Below, piece by piece: positions 7,756 to 16,304 of a stretch of 38,608 bases of DNA. The DNA comes from CAYWNA01 sp964459305. Lineage in GTDB: Bacteria; Planctomycetota; Planctomycetia; Pirellulales; Pirellulaceae. Each line of letters begins with the position of its first letter. Position 1 is the first letter of the stretch. The notes under the pieces were generated by a model. That model saw only the letters and a list, made by a program, of their open reading frames with translations. It made no database searches and was not told where the DNA came from. A program made the position numbers and the translations under genes. The stretch is from assembly GCA_964459305.1 (NCBI GenBank), contig CAYWNA010000112.1, positions 1 through 38,608 on the forward strand. Direction: 5' to 3'.

Positions 7756-8703
7756 TCACGCGCGCGGGTGAAACCGCCGATGCACTTTTTTCAGCCGTGA
7801 CTGGTCGACGTGGGTATAAAGCTGCGTTGTCTGAATACTGGCGTGGCCCAGCATTTCTTGGACTTGCCGAAGGTCCGCTCCGCCGGCCAAGAGGTGCGTG
7901 GCGAAACTATGGCGAAGCGTATGAGGACTGATCGACGGCGGAGCGCCGACGCGAGCTGCATACTTCTTGACCAGTTCCCAAATCGCCTCGCGTCTCAGTC
8001 GTCGGCCTCGTCGCGAAAGCAGCAGCCACTCGGGCGGACGCGGCGCCGTGGCGGCCAGCCGTGGCCGCTCGTTCTCCAGGTAGTCCTGTACCGCCTCCCT
8101 GGCGGCCCGTCCAAGCGGGGTCAAGCGTTCTTTGTTGCCCTTGCCCTTGCACATGCAAAAGCTCTCAGCCAAATGGATGTCCTGCGTCCTCAAGTTCGAA
8201 AGCTCGGACGCTCGGCAACCGGTCGCGTACAGCAGTTCCAGCATCGCGCGGTCTCGCCGCCAGAACGAGTCGTAGGTGTGGGGCGCTTCGAGAAATCGTC
8301 CGACCATCTGCGGCGACAAAACTTCCGGCACACGCTCCCAGAGCTTCTGGCTGCCAAGCAATTCCGCCAGGTTATCGCGCAAGATGCCTTCCAGTTGCAG
8401 GTAGCGAAAGAACATGCGCAATGTGACGATGTGTCGGGCAATGCTGGCCGGGGCGAGCCTCTGGTCGTGGAGCCAACCCGCGTAGTCGGAAAGGTCGCGG
8501 ATATTCAGGTCGGGGATGCTGGTGGCCGAAGTGGCAAGCCACTGGTGAAACCTCCGGATGTCCCGCTGGTAGGCCAGCACCGTGTTTTCCGCCAGATGGC
8601 ACTCAGTGCGTAGGTAATCCACAAATGCCGCAGACCAACGAATCGCAGAATCGCCGCGCAACTTGGGTTTGACAGGTTTCAGCTTGGGCTTTGTGGGTGG
8701 CAT
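7756..8703 (-). CDS. tyrosine site-specific recombinase, XerC/XerD type
   Basis: A 315-residue integrase-family recombinase with the two-domain Xer layout. It has an N-terminal SAM-like DNA-binding domain (about 20-110) and a C-terminal catalytic domain (about 130-310). Catalytic residues are visible: Arg in ATGCRASEL, Lys in KGKGNKER, His and Arg in HTLRHSFATH, His in LGHASIQ and the nucleophile Tyr in TTQLYTHV. Size and compactness favour the chromosome-dimer-resolving Xer type over a phage integrase. XerC and XerD cannot be separated by eye. The ATG at 8703 is chosen; an in-frame ATG at 8742 and GTG at 8769 would add only low-complexity residues. No att or dif site and no mobile genes are nearby. 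Confidence 0.9.
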   Translation of the reverse strand: MPPTKPKLKPVKPKLRGDSAIRWSAAFVDYLRTECHLAENTVLAYQRDIRRFHQWLATSATSIPDLNIRDLSDYAGWLHDQRLAPASIARHIVTLRMFFRYLQLEGILRDNLAELLGSQKLWERVPEVLSPQMVGRFLEAPHTYDSFWRRDRAMLELLYATGCRASELSNLRTQDIHLAESFCMCKGKGNKERLTPLGRAAREAVQDYLENERPRLAATAPRPPEWLLLSRRGRRLRREAIWELVKKYAARVGAPPSISPHTLRHSFATHLLAGGADLRQVQEMLGHASIQTTQLYTHVDQSRLKKVHRRFHPRA

Positions 8704-8909
8704 CGTCTTACGTTCGTCATTAGGACATTGCTCATTCGTCATTTTCCCCCTGGGGGCTTGGCGAACCACCGTATGATTTCGGATAATTCGTCACATCGCC
8801 TTCACCCGTTTCAAGACGGACGTGGGCTGCCGAGGTGTATCGCGCGGGCATGATCGGATTATGTGAGTTGGAGAAGTTGGATGTGCCCCAGCGCCAACTG
8901 TTCTGACAC

Positions 8910-8950
8910 CTGAACACTGGACCCCGGACCCTCAACTCTGAACCCTCAGC
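8910..8950. repeat. degenerate CTGAACCCT-type low-complexity tract
   Basis: The stretch just before the acyltransferase start is an imperfect repeat of a CTGAACACTGGACCC-like unit. It occupies the place where a ribosome-binding site would be expected and contains none. The rest of the 250 bases between the two starts (8704-8953) shows no clear element. Confidence 0.4.
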
Positions 8951-8953
8951 CCA

Positions 8954-10186
8954 ATGCAAGACATCATCGTTGAAAAGCCGTACAAGTTCATTCCTCCTCA
9001 CCGAGGCAACTGGTGGCCCAACCTGATCCAGTGGTCGAAAGTGTACGAACGGCACCTGCGCAAGAATGAGGGCATTATCGATCACGAGTGCCGGCATGTG
9101 GAACGCTTGAGGGCATCGCTCGATGCGGGACACGGCATTTTGCTCGCGCCGAACCATTGCCGGACAGCGGACCCACTCGTCTTCGGGTGGCTTGGGGACG
9201 AGGCAAAAACGCACGTCTACGCCATGGCCAGTTGGCACTTGTTCAATCAAGGCCGCGTGATGGCCTGGGCCATTCGCAAAATGGGAGCGTTCAGCGTCAA
9301 TCGCGAAGGCGTTGACCGCCAGTCGATCAACACGGCGATCGAGATCCTGGAAACGGCGGAACGGCCGTTGGTCATATTCCCCGAGGGAGGCGTGTCACGC
9401 ACCAACGACCGACTACACGCCCTGATCGACATCTCGCTGATCGCGCGGGCCGGAGCGAAGAAACGGGCGAAACGAACGGGCAATGGCCGGGTGGTTGTCC
9501 ACCCGGTGGCGATCAAGTACTTGTTTGGCGGCGACTTGGAGGAACAAGCCGACAAAGTGCTCACCGAGATCGAGCACCGGTTGTCATGGCGACCGCAGAC
9601 AAGGCTGCCACTGATCGAGCGGATTGCCAAGGTGGGCCAGGCCCTGCTCTGCCTGAAGGAGATCGAGTACTACGAACGGGTTCAGGAGGGTAGCCTGGCC
9701 GATCGGCTCGGGCGTCTGATCGATCGACTGCTTTGTCCGTTGGAGAAGGAGTGGCTGGGAGAAGCTCAATCCGGACCGGTGATACCGCGCGTCAAGGCGC
9801 TACGGATCAAGATCCTGCCGGACATGCTCGAAGGGAACGTCGACGATGCCGAGCGCGAACGCCGCTGGGAGCACTTGGCGGATCTCTACTTGGCCCAGCA
9901 GATTTCGTTGTACCCGCCGGACTACCTCGAAGCCTATCCGTCCGTCGACCGGTTGCTGGAGACCATCGAACGGTTCGAAGAAGACCTGACGGATACAGTT
10001 ACGGTGCACGGTTCGCTGAAAGCGATCATCGACGTAGGCGAAGCCATCGAAGTCAGCACCGAACGTGACCGGCGGGCCGAGGTAGATCCCCTGATGACGC
10101 AGATCGAGGAGTCGCTGCAGAAAATGCTCGACAAGCTGGCGTCGGAGTCGCCCTTGTACAAACGAAAGCCGTCCGGGAACGGGTAG
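8954..10186 (+). CDS. PlsC-like 1-acyl-glycerol-3-phosphate acyltransferase with C-terminal extension
   Basis: Residues about 40-200 form a PlsC/LPLAT acyltransferase domain. The catalytic HX4D motif is NHCRTAD (His68, Asp73) and the phosphate-binding FPEGG is at 142-146. Such enzymes transfer an acyl chain from acyl-ACP or acyl-CoA to a lysophospholipid or another hydroxyl at the inner membrane. There is no obvious membrane helix. The following 200 residues (about 210-410) are charged and mostly helical and do not match anything I recognise, making the protein about 170 residues longer than a typical PlsC. No Shine-Dalgarno sequence precedes the ATG. The acceptor substrate is unknown. Confidence 0.85.
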   Translation: MQDIIVEKPYKFIPPHRGNWWPNLIQWSKVYERHLRKNEGIIDHECRHVERLRASLDAGHGILLAPNHCRTADPLVFGWLGDEAKTHVYAMASWHLFNQGRVMAWAIRKMGAFSVNREGVDRQSINTAIEILETAERPLVIFPEGGVSRTNDRLHALIDISLIARAGAKKRAKRTGNGRVVVHPVAIKYLFGGDLEEQADKVLTEIEHRLSWRPQTRLPLIERIAKVGQALLCLKEIEYYERVQEGSLADRLGRLIDRLLCPLEKEWLGEAQSGPVIPRVKALRIKILPDMLEGNVDDAERERRWEHLADLYLAQQISLYPPDYLEAYPSVDRLLETIERFEEDLTDTVTVHGSLKAIIDVGEAIEVSTERDRRAEVDPLMTQIEESLQKMLDKLASESPLYKRKPSGNG

Positions 10187-10460
10187 GAATTCGGGTTGCT
10201 GTCTCAGCAGCCTTGGCGAAACCCATGTGAAGGATGCGCTCGGTGCCAATTCAGGAATGTTCAGGTGCGCAACACGTACCCTATGACGATGCTTGCCATG
10301 GCCTGCCGGTTGACCACGGCCGAGCGCATGAATTAGTCTATTAGGTTGGCAAGTCCCTCGCCGTTTTCCGTTTCCGGGGCTTGACGTGCAGTTACTGTCG
10401 GCTAATGGACACGCTTCCGGTCTTGCTCGGCAAGCCGAACTCATTTGGTGCGAACCGCTT

Positions 10461-11228
10461 ATGCTCGCAAAGCGTATTATTCCCTGTCTGGATGTCGACC
10501 GAGGCCGTGTGGTGAAGGGTACCAATTTTGTTAACCTTCGCGATGCGGGTGACCCGGTGGAGGTGGCTGCGCGTTACGAAGAAGAGGGCGCGGATGAACT
10601 GGTGTTTCTCGACATCACCGCCAGCCACGAGGGGCGGGACATCATGATCGATGTGGTTCGGCGCGCTGCTGAACAAGTGTTTATGCCCTTGACCGTCGGG
10701 GGTGGCATTCGCACGATCGAGGATATTCGCGATCTGCTGAATGCCGGCAGCGACAAGGTGTCCATCAATTCGGCGGCGTGCCGCGACCCGGAATTCGTCA
10801 GCCAGGCGGCAAAGCGTTTTGGCAGTCAGTGCACGGTTGTCAACATTGATCCGAAACGCGTGCAGAAGAACGGCCGCGAGGTCTGGGAAATCCATATCAA
10901 CGGCGGGAGGATTCCTACCGGATTGGAGGCCGTTCCGTGGGCGCGACGTGTCGAAGAATTGGGAGCGGGCGAGATCGTGCTGACCTGCATGGATTGCGAC
11001 GGGACCAAAGATGGTTACGATCTGGAGATTACTGCCGCGGTTAGCGAAGCCGTCTCGATTCCGGTCGTGGCCAGCGGTGGGGCCGGAAAACCCGAACATC
11101 TGGCGGATGTGGTGCTGGCGGGCAAAGCCGATGCGGCTCTGGCGGCTAGCATCTTCCATTTCAATGAGTATTCAATTCGAGAGACTAAGAAGGTGATGGC
11201 CGCGCGCGGGGTGCCCGTGCGGCTATGA
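10461..11228 (+). CDS. hisF: imidazole glycerol phosphate synthase cyclase subunit
   Basis: HisF closes the imidazole ring in histidine biosynthesis, using ammonia from HisH to convert PRFAR to IGP and AICAR. The 255-residue (beta/alpha)8 barrel begins MLAKRIIPCLDVD, with the first catalytic Asp in CLDVD and the second in VVNIDPKR. The phosphate-binding loops VGGGIRT and VASGGAG are intact. The frame is open 25 codons further upstream, but the family starts at this ATG. hisH and other his genes are not adjacent. The gene is followed after 26 bases by a pilT-like gene, an unusual neighbour. A weak promoter (TTGACC at 10310, TAGTCT at 10334) may lie in the otherwise featureless 274-base gap upstream. 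Confidence 0.96.
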   Translation: MLAKRIIPCLDVDRGRVVKGTNFVNLRDAGDPVEVAARYEEEGADELVFLDITASHEGRDIMIDVVRRAAEQVFMPLTVGGGIRTIEDIRDLLNAGSDKVSINSAACRDPEFVSQAAKRFGSQCTVVNIDPKRVQKNGREVWEIHINGGRIPTGLEAVPWARRVEELGAGEIVLTCMDCDGTKDGYDLEITAAVSEAVSIPVVASGGAGKPEHLADVVLAGKADAALAASIFHFNEYSIRETKKVMAARGVPVRL

Positions 11229-11254
11229 CTACCTAGCAGGGGAGATTGAAACGC

Positions 11255-12445
11255 ATGGCTACTGCGACGGTAAGCGAACCGAAGACGGTTGATGACGGCG
11301 CGGGTGGACACTCCGGGATATTGGAGACATTGAAAGGGCACAAGGAGGAACTGGAGGTTGACAAGTTCTTTCGAGCCCTGGTTAAACTCGAAGGCAGCGA
11401 CTTGCACATGAAAGTGGGTCGGCCCCCGATGGTCCGAGTGCGTGGCGAACTGCGGCCGCTAAACCACCCGGAAGTTGATTCCGAGGAAATGGTGCGTCTG
11501 CTGTGGCCGATGATGAATGATAGAAATCGCAGGATCTTCGAAGAGGACGGCGGTGCGGACTTTGCGCACGTTTGCGACGTTGACGGCACGGAATGGCGTT
11601 TCCGTGTGAACATGCTGACGCAGCTTGGCAAAATGGGGCTGGTTGCCCGTCGTATTAACAACTTTATCCCGGACTTCGAAGGACTCTATCTTCCGACTTC
11701 GGTCGAAAAGCTGTGCCATTACGACCAGGGCATGGTATTGCTGGCCGGTGTGACGGGATCGGGCAAGTCGACGACAATCGCGTCGATGCTGAACCTCGTG
11801 AACCGCACCTACCGGAAACACATCCTCACGCTGGAGGATCCGATCGAGTTTGTCTTTACCGAGGAGAAGTGCCTGATCAACCAGCGAGAAATCGGCCAGG
11901 ACGTCAAGGACTTTTCCATCGGCATGAAGCATGCCGTTCGCGAAGACCCGGACGTGATGCTCGTGGGCGAAATGCGTGACGAAGAGACGTTCATGACGGC
12001 GATTCATGCGGCCGAGACGGGACACTTGGTGTACGGAACCATCCACGCTTCGAGTGCCGCGACGACGATCGGACGTATTCTGGACCTGTTCCCCGAAGAG
12101 ATGCACAGCGCGATTCGCAGTGCCATTGCGTTCAACATGAAGGGAATCATTGCCCAGAAGCTACTCAAGTCCATTAAGCCCGGCGTGGCTCGTGTGCCGA
12201 CCGTCGAGATCATGTATTTCAATCCCACGATCGAAAAGCTGATTTTGGAGGGCAGCGATAGCAAGTTGCCTGATGCCATCCGAATCGGTGCGGAAGACGG
12301 CATGCAAGACTTCACGATGAGTCTGAAGAAGTTGATCGATGACGAACTGATCGATCGACCCACCGCGTTTGCCGTAGCGCCAAATCCCGACGCGTTGAAA
12401 ATGGCCATCAAAGGCATTGATGCTCGGGCGCCCGGGATTCTGTGA
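11255..12445 (+). CDS. pilT: type IV pilus twitching-motility ATPase (PilT family)
   Basis: A 396-residue hexameric secretion-type ATPase of the PilT branch, which powers pilus retraction at the cytoplasmic face. The N-terminal PAS-like domain (about 30-135) includes GSDLHMKVGRPP. Walker A GVTGSGKST is at 165-173, an Asp box surrounds LTLEDPIEF, Walker B is LVGEMRDEET and the His box is GHLVYGTIHASSA. All catalytic elements are intact. The ATG at 11255 follows GGGGAG by about 10 bases; a TTG three codons earlier is less likely. The gene lies between hisF and a degenerate GspE-like gene, with no pilin, PilC or PilM-Q genes nearby. A PilU-like paralogue is the main alternative. Confidence 0.93.
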   Translation: MATATVSEPKTVDDGAGGHSGILETLKGHKEELEVDKFFRALVKLEGSDLHMKVGRPPMVRVRGELRPLNHPEVDSEEMVRLLWPMMNDRNRRIFEEDGGADFAHVCDVDGTEWRFRVNMLTQLGKMGLVARRINNFIPDFEGLYLPTSVEKLCHYDQGMVLLAGVTGSGKSTTIASMLNLVNRTYRKHILTLEDPIEFVFTEEKCLINQREIGQDVKDFSIGMKHAVREDPDVMLVGEMRDEETFMTAIHAAETGHLVYGTIHASSAATTIGRILDLFPEEMHSAIRSAIAFNMKGIIAQKLLKSIKPGVARVPTVEIMYFNPTIEKLILEGSDSKLPDAIRIGAEDGMQDFTMSLKKLIDDELIDRPTAFAVAPNPDALKMAIKGIDARAPGIL

Positions 12446-12516
12446 TGTGGTTGCGATTGTTCTTGTGTTCCGGCCGGCTGTGATGCCGTGCAAAAAACTG
12501 CCAGGAGTTCTCCAAC

Positions 12517-13890
12517 ATGGGGCTATTCGGAAAGAAAAAGGTCGAAGTCGTAGAACCGCCGATCACGATGAGCGCCGACAGCGGATCGGCTGCAGAGGAC
12601 CAGCAGCGCGAGATCGCCTGTCGTCAGAGCGAGGCGATCGTGCCGACGAAGGAGCTGTTGTACGACGCGCTGCTGAAGCGCGGGGACAGGATCATGCTGG
12701 ACTATTCGAAAGAGTCGGTGTCTGGTCGCTACATGATCGACGGGGTCTGGCACAACATCGAGCCGCGTGATCGAGTCACCGGGGATGTGATGCTGGTCGC
12801 TCTGAAATCCCTGGCTGGCCTGAAACCGGATGAACGACGGGTCCGGCAGGAAGGCAAATTTCAGATCGAACATGACGCCACGAGGGTGAAATTCATAGGG
12901 ACCCTTACCTGCCAGGGTGTCAAGACAGGCGAGCGGGTCGTCATTGAACTCGCGGCGAAGAAGAAGAAGCCCTTCAAAGAGCTCGGCGACATTGGCATGC
13001 GTGAGGCCATGCAGGAGAAGCTGCGGGAGCACCTACGGGCCGAACAGGGGATCGTGCTGATATCCGGTCCCCCGGGCGGCGGTTTCACTACCACGTGGAA
13101 CGTGGCGATGAATTCGACCGATCGTCTGCTGCGCGACTTTTCCGGCCTTGAGGACAAGGAAAAGCGAGAGACGACCGTCGAGAACGTCAGTATGACCACC
13201 TTCGACGGCGCCGGCGGCGAGACCCCGGACCAGATGATCCGCAAGCTGATGCTCACGCAACCCGATGTTTTGGTCTTCTCGGAATTAGTTAACGCAGCCA
13301 CGGTCAACAAGCTGTGCGAGTTGGCCAATGATCCGACCGAAGGCAAACTGGTGATTGCTGGCGTTCGAGCCAAGGATGCCGCGGAAGCGCTGTTGCGAGT
13401 GCTGCTGCTGAAGGCATCGGCCAAGGAGTTCGCCCAGGCGGTTCGTGCCGTGCTGAACGTGCGACTGGTGCGAAGACTGAACGACACCTGCAAACAGCCG
13501 TATCAGCCACCTCCACAATTGCTGCAGAAACTGGGAATTCCTCCAGGACGTGTCAAGGCGTTGTATCGCGAATGGCAGCCGCCACCGCCGGATCCTGAAG
13601 AGGAGAAGAAGAAAAGGAAGAGGATGAAGGATCTGCCCCCCGGGGCGTGTCCGTTGTGCGAGCAAGAGGGCCCGCAGTGTGGTGGCCTTGGCTACCGCGA
13701 TCGCACGGGAATTTTCGAACTCCTGGAGGTCGACGACAAAATCAAGGAGGCACTTGTGAAGCAGCCGAAACTGGAGGTGCTGCGGAAAATCGCCCGCGCC
13801 GCCGGCCATCGCGGTCTACAGGAGGAGGGAATCCTGCTAGTGGCCCAGGGCATCACATCGTTGAATGAACTCCAACGCGTAATGAAGTAG
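12517..13890 (+). CDS. GspE/PilB-like protein with degenerate nucleotide-binding site
   Basis: A 457-residue relative of the GspE/PilB secretion ATPases. The C-terminal domain is recognisable from the sequence GPPGGGFTTTWN (184-195), the PDVLVFSELV Walker-B-like strand (249-258), the LVIAGVRAKDA box (278-288) and a Cys-rich finger CPLCEQEGPQC followed by TGIFELLEVDD. However, the Walker A lysine is Phe190, and the His-box histidine of the usual GHLVLSTLHTNDA is missing. Only three cysteines (378, 381, 388) of the usual four zinc ligands remain. The N-terminal 150 residues correspond loosely to the GspE N2 domain, and a Lys-rich linker lies near 355-371. AGGAG precedes the ATG by 9 bases. It is probably a non-hydrolysing partner or regulator of the adjacent PilT-like motor. 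Confidence 0.85.
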   Translation: MGLFGKKKVEVVEPPITMSADSGSAAEDQQREIACRQSEAIVPTKELLYDALLKRGDRIMLDYSKESVSGRYMIDGVWHNIEPRDRVTGDVMLVALKSLAGLKPDERRVRQEGKFQIEHDATRVKFIGTLTCQGVKTGERVVIELAAKKKKPFKELGDIGMREAMQEKLREHLRAEQGIVLISGPPGGGFTTTWNVAMNSTDRLLRDFSGLEDKEKRETTVENVSMTTFDGAGGETPDQMIRKLMLTQPDVLVFSELVNAATVNKLCELANDPTEGKLVIAGVRAKDAAEALLRVLLLKASAKEFAQAVRAVLNVRLVRRLNDTCKQPYQPPPQLLQKLGIPPGRVKALYREWQPPPPDPEEEKKKRKRMKDLPPGACPLCEQEGPQCGGLGYRDRTGIFELLEVDDKIKEALVKQPKLEVLRKIARAAGHRGLQEEGILLVAQGITSLNELQRVMK

Positions 13891-13895
13891 AAGGT

Positions 13896-14645
13896 ATGTC
13901 TGGCAATCACGGTTCGCACATCGGTTTTTCTCCCGGCCAAGAAGACAACGTAGTGCATCGCCGGCCGTTGAGTCGGTTGGCCGTGGCGTCGATGCTGTTG
14001 GGGCTGCTCTCTGCCGCAGCCATCGTCAATCCTCTCGCGTGGTGCGTGCCGATCGTTGGTGTCACATTGGCCATCGCGGCGTTGAGGACCATCTCCGCGA
14101 ACGAGTCCGCCGTGCTCGGACGAAAAGCGGCGGTGGCCGGTTTGGCAATGGCCCTGTTGTTCGGAGCGTGCGGTATGACACGGTACTTCGCCCGGCAGCA
14201 GTGGCTCTATCGACAGGCCCGGCCCCACGCGCAGAAGTGGATCGAGTTGGTGCGAGAAGGTCGGCTGGACGAAGCGCACCAACTGCACTTGTCCGAGGGA
14301 AGTCGCGAGGCGCCAGGCACGGACCTGGATGCCTTCTATCAGGGCGAGGAGGGCGCTCTCGGTGGTAGGGACACGTTTTTCGAGCATCCTCCTCTGAGCG
14401 AGATCGTTCGGATTGGACGGCAAGGCCAATTGCGTTTTGTGTGTGACGAAGCCGTTGAGATTGGGCGAGACGGCGGCAAAAAGATAGACTTGGTCGTCCA
14501 ACGTTATGCCATCGACTACGAAGAGGACGGAAAGCCCCAGACATTCTCGTTCTTGATATCCGTCGGCAGGAAATACGACACGGAGCGTCGAGAGGCCCAC
14601 TGGAACGTGCAAGATGTGATGGCTTACAAGTCGCCGGATCTCTGA
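13896..14645 (+). CDS. DUF4190-like small membrane protein
   Basis: A 249-residue protein starting 5 bases after the GspE-like gene, so almost certainly co-translated with it. After a polar N-terminus (1-24) there are two or three hydrophobic segments (about 25-47, 48-64 and 75-95) separated by ISANESAVLGRKAAVAG, which resembles DUF4190 membrane proteins. The rest (about 96-249) is a soluble domain with alternating charged and hydrophobic stretches, probably outside the cytoplasm, ending in HWNVQDVMAYKSPDL. I do not recognise that domain. Its position suggests a membrane partner of the two ATPase-like proteins, but no function can be assigned. Confidence 0.75.
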   Translation: MSGNHGSHIGFSPGQEDNVVHRRPLSRLAVASMLLGLLSAAAIVNPLAWCVPIVGVTLAIAALRTISANESAVLGRKAAVAGLAMALLFGACGMTRYFARQQWLYRQARPHAQKWIELVREGRLDEAHQLHLSEGSREAPGTDLDAFYQGEEGALGGRDTFFEHPPLSEIVRIGRQGQLRFVCDEAVEIGRDGGKKIDLVVQRYAIDYEEDGKPQTFSFLISVGRKYDTERREAHWNVQDVMAYKSPDL

Positions 14646-14733
14646 GCGGCGACATCATCGATGTGGCCGGCTGCAACCAAATTACGGTGAACGATAGCCT
14701 TTTGCCTGTCGAGTCTGCTATCATAGTGGACTT

Positions 14734-16092
14734 ATGGAAGGCACGGAACTCAACTCCGCGATTCGCAGCGTTACGCAGATTGCCGGCTACTTCGAAGAAC
14801 TGAAGCAGTCGGCAGGCGAGTTGAGCAAGCGTGTATCTGCATCAGAGCGCGGCTACTTCTCGCCGGACGAAGAAGACGACGTAAGGGCCCTGTTGGTATC
14901 GTATTGGCAGGCGAGGAATGCCCTGCTCGAGTTGATTACTTCGTTTCGAACCGACGCGGAGCTCGACGACGAACACCGCCCCGCCGCGTTCCTCACCGCT
15001 TTTGCGGCTGCTGTCGTGTTGGTAGACGCGGCACGCTTCTTGCGTGAAACCGTGCACGACCGGCCGTTGGTGAGACAGAAGCTGAATCAGCCGGCACCAG
15101 AATTCGGCATTGAAGGCGGCGTCTACGACCGCGTGCAGAAGTCGCTGGTCAGTTCGCGAAATGCGTGGCACCTCTATCATGCCATCCAGTACTACCGGGA
15201 AAACGAGCCGCAATTGCGCGACCGGGCCGCTGACTTGGAATTGGCGCCGGTCATGGAGATCATCGACCGGTTGAAGCACAGGCTGGATGTCTCCTTGACG
15301 CAGTTCACTCGGGCAAAGCTGCGCACTCGTGTTTCGCAACTGCTGCGCAAGCTGTGCCGGAACTTGTTTGGCCAAGCCATGTACGGACTGCAGAAATGGT
15401 GTGGGGAGGCGCTTTCGGATAAGTACGTTCGAACCGGCCATCGCCCCGCACTGCCCACCGACATTGCCCCGAGGCTTCAGGCGTTGCTCTGCCCCGGCGA
15501 CGTTATCGTGGTCCGCAAGGAGTATGCCCTCACCAATTACTTCTTGCCAGGTTACTGGCCCCATGCCGCGCTATATTTGGGGAACGTTGAATCGTTGAGA
15601 GCGTTGGAGGCCGGTGTCAAGGACGATCATCGCCCGCGGTGGAGAAGACTCTTAGAAGCAGCCGGTGAGGGCGAAGACCGCGTGTTGGAGTCGATGCGGG
15701 ATGGTGTGCTCGTACGCACGCTGAGTTCGCCCTTCGCATCGGACTCGGCAGTCATCCTGCGGCCGAAACTGGCGGCATCCGAGGTCGGCCGCGCGCTGGG
15801 GCGCTCCTTAGTGCATGAAGGCAAGGGATACGATTTCGATTTTGACTTTCGCCGCTCGGACCGTTTGGTGTGCACCGAGGTGGTCTATCGCGCCTACGAG
15901 GGCGTCGATAACATGAACCTGCCGTTGACCATGCGCGCCGGCCGGCCGACGCTTTCGGGCAGCGATTTGATCCACATGGCGATCGAGCATGCACAGTTCG
16001 ACACGGTGGCCGTGTTTGCGCCAATGCTGGCCGAAGGCATTGCCACCGGCACGGCCGCGATTAACGTGCTGCGGGCCGGACAAGCCGAATAG
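14734..16092 (+). CDS. YiiX/YebB-like permuted papain-fold protein with helical N-terminal domain
   Basis: The C-terminal part (about 248-440) has the order of a circularly permuted NlpC/P60-like papain fold. LLCPGDVIVVRKE is followed by PHAALYLG with His277, and later by RLVCTEVVYRAY with Cys380. The active-site pair is therefore in His-then-Cys order, typical of the YiiX/YebB group, which acts on acyl, amide or peptide bonds. The N-terminal 240 residues are predicted helical and rich in Arg, Leu and Glu and match no family I know. There is no signal peptide, so the protein is likely cytoplasmic or peripheral. It is separated from the preceding gene by 88 bases. Confidence 0.78.
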   Translation: MEGTELNSAIRSVTQIAGYFEELKQSAGELSKRVSASERGYFSPDEEDDVRALLVSYWQARNALLELITSFRTDAELDDEHRPAAFLTAFAAAVVLVDAARFLRETVHDRPLVRQKLNQPAPEFGIEGGVYDRVQKSLVSSRNAWHLYHAIQYYRENEPQLRDRAADLELAPVMEIIDRLKHRLDVSLTQFTRAKLRTRVSQLLRKLCRNLFGQAMYGLQKWCGEALSDKYVRTGHRPALPTDIAPRLQALLCPGDVIVVRKEYALTNYFLPGYWPHAALYLGNVESLRALEAGVKDDHRPRWRRLLEAAGEGEDRVLESMRDGVLVRTLSSPFASDSAVILRPKLAASEVGRALGRSLVHEGKGYDFDFDFRRSDRLVCTEVVYRAYEGVDNMNLPLTMRAGRPTLSGSDLIHMAIEHAQFDTVAVFAPMLAEGIATGTAAINVLRAGQAE

Positions 16093-16121
16093 CAGCGTGT
16101 CTGTCAGACGCGGATTGACCC

Positions 16122-16175
16122 GTTCGTGGTCCCGCCTTTAGGCGGAAAGAGCCGGCTAAAGCCGGTACTACGAAC
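16122..16175. repeat. 54-bp double-hairpin intergenic element
   Basis: Imperfect terminal inverted repeats, GTTCGTGGTCCC at the left and the complement of GTTCGTAGTACC at the right, enclose two adjacent short hairpins: CCGCCTTTAGGCGG (16132-16145) and CCGGCTAAAGCCGG (16152-16165). The structure looks like a small dispersed palindromic element. It sits between the papain-like gene and the ABC transporter operon and may also stop read-through. Confidence 0.7.
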
Positions 16176-16304
16176 CCTGCCTCTCAACCAGGAAGCTGGC
16201 CTGCCGTTGATCGCCACCTTGAGACCGATTGCAGGGTGGCCTAAACTAAAACGTCCGCATTCGACAGCCGCCCTTTACCCAACGTTGAATCCGCGCATAG
16301 TCCG

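Noticed and set aside
8704..8953. dif-like or att site for the Xer-type recombinase
   Set aside because: No 28-bp palindromic dif-type core was found, and no mobile element boundaries are present.
14646..14733. Promoter before the papain-like gene
   Set aside because: TATCAT is present near 14719, but no acceptable -35 box occurs at 15-19 bases, so I could not support it.
16176..16304. Molybdenum-cofactor riboswitch before modA
   Set aside because: No characteristic paired elements or conserved core could be seen by eye. The region has no strong stems beyond the repeat element upstream.
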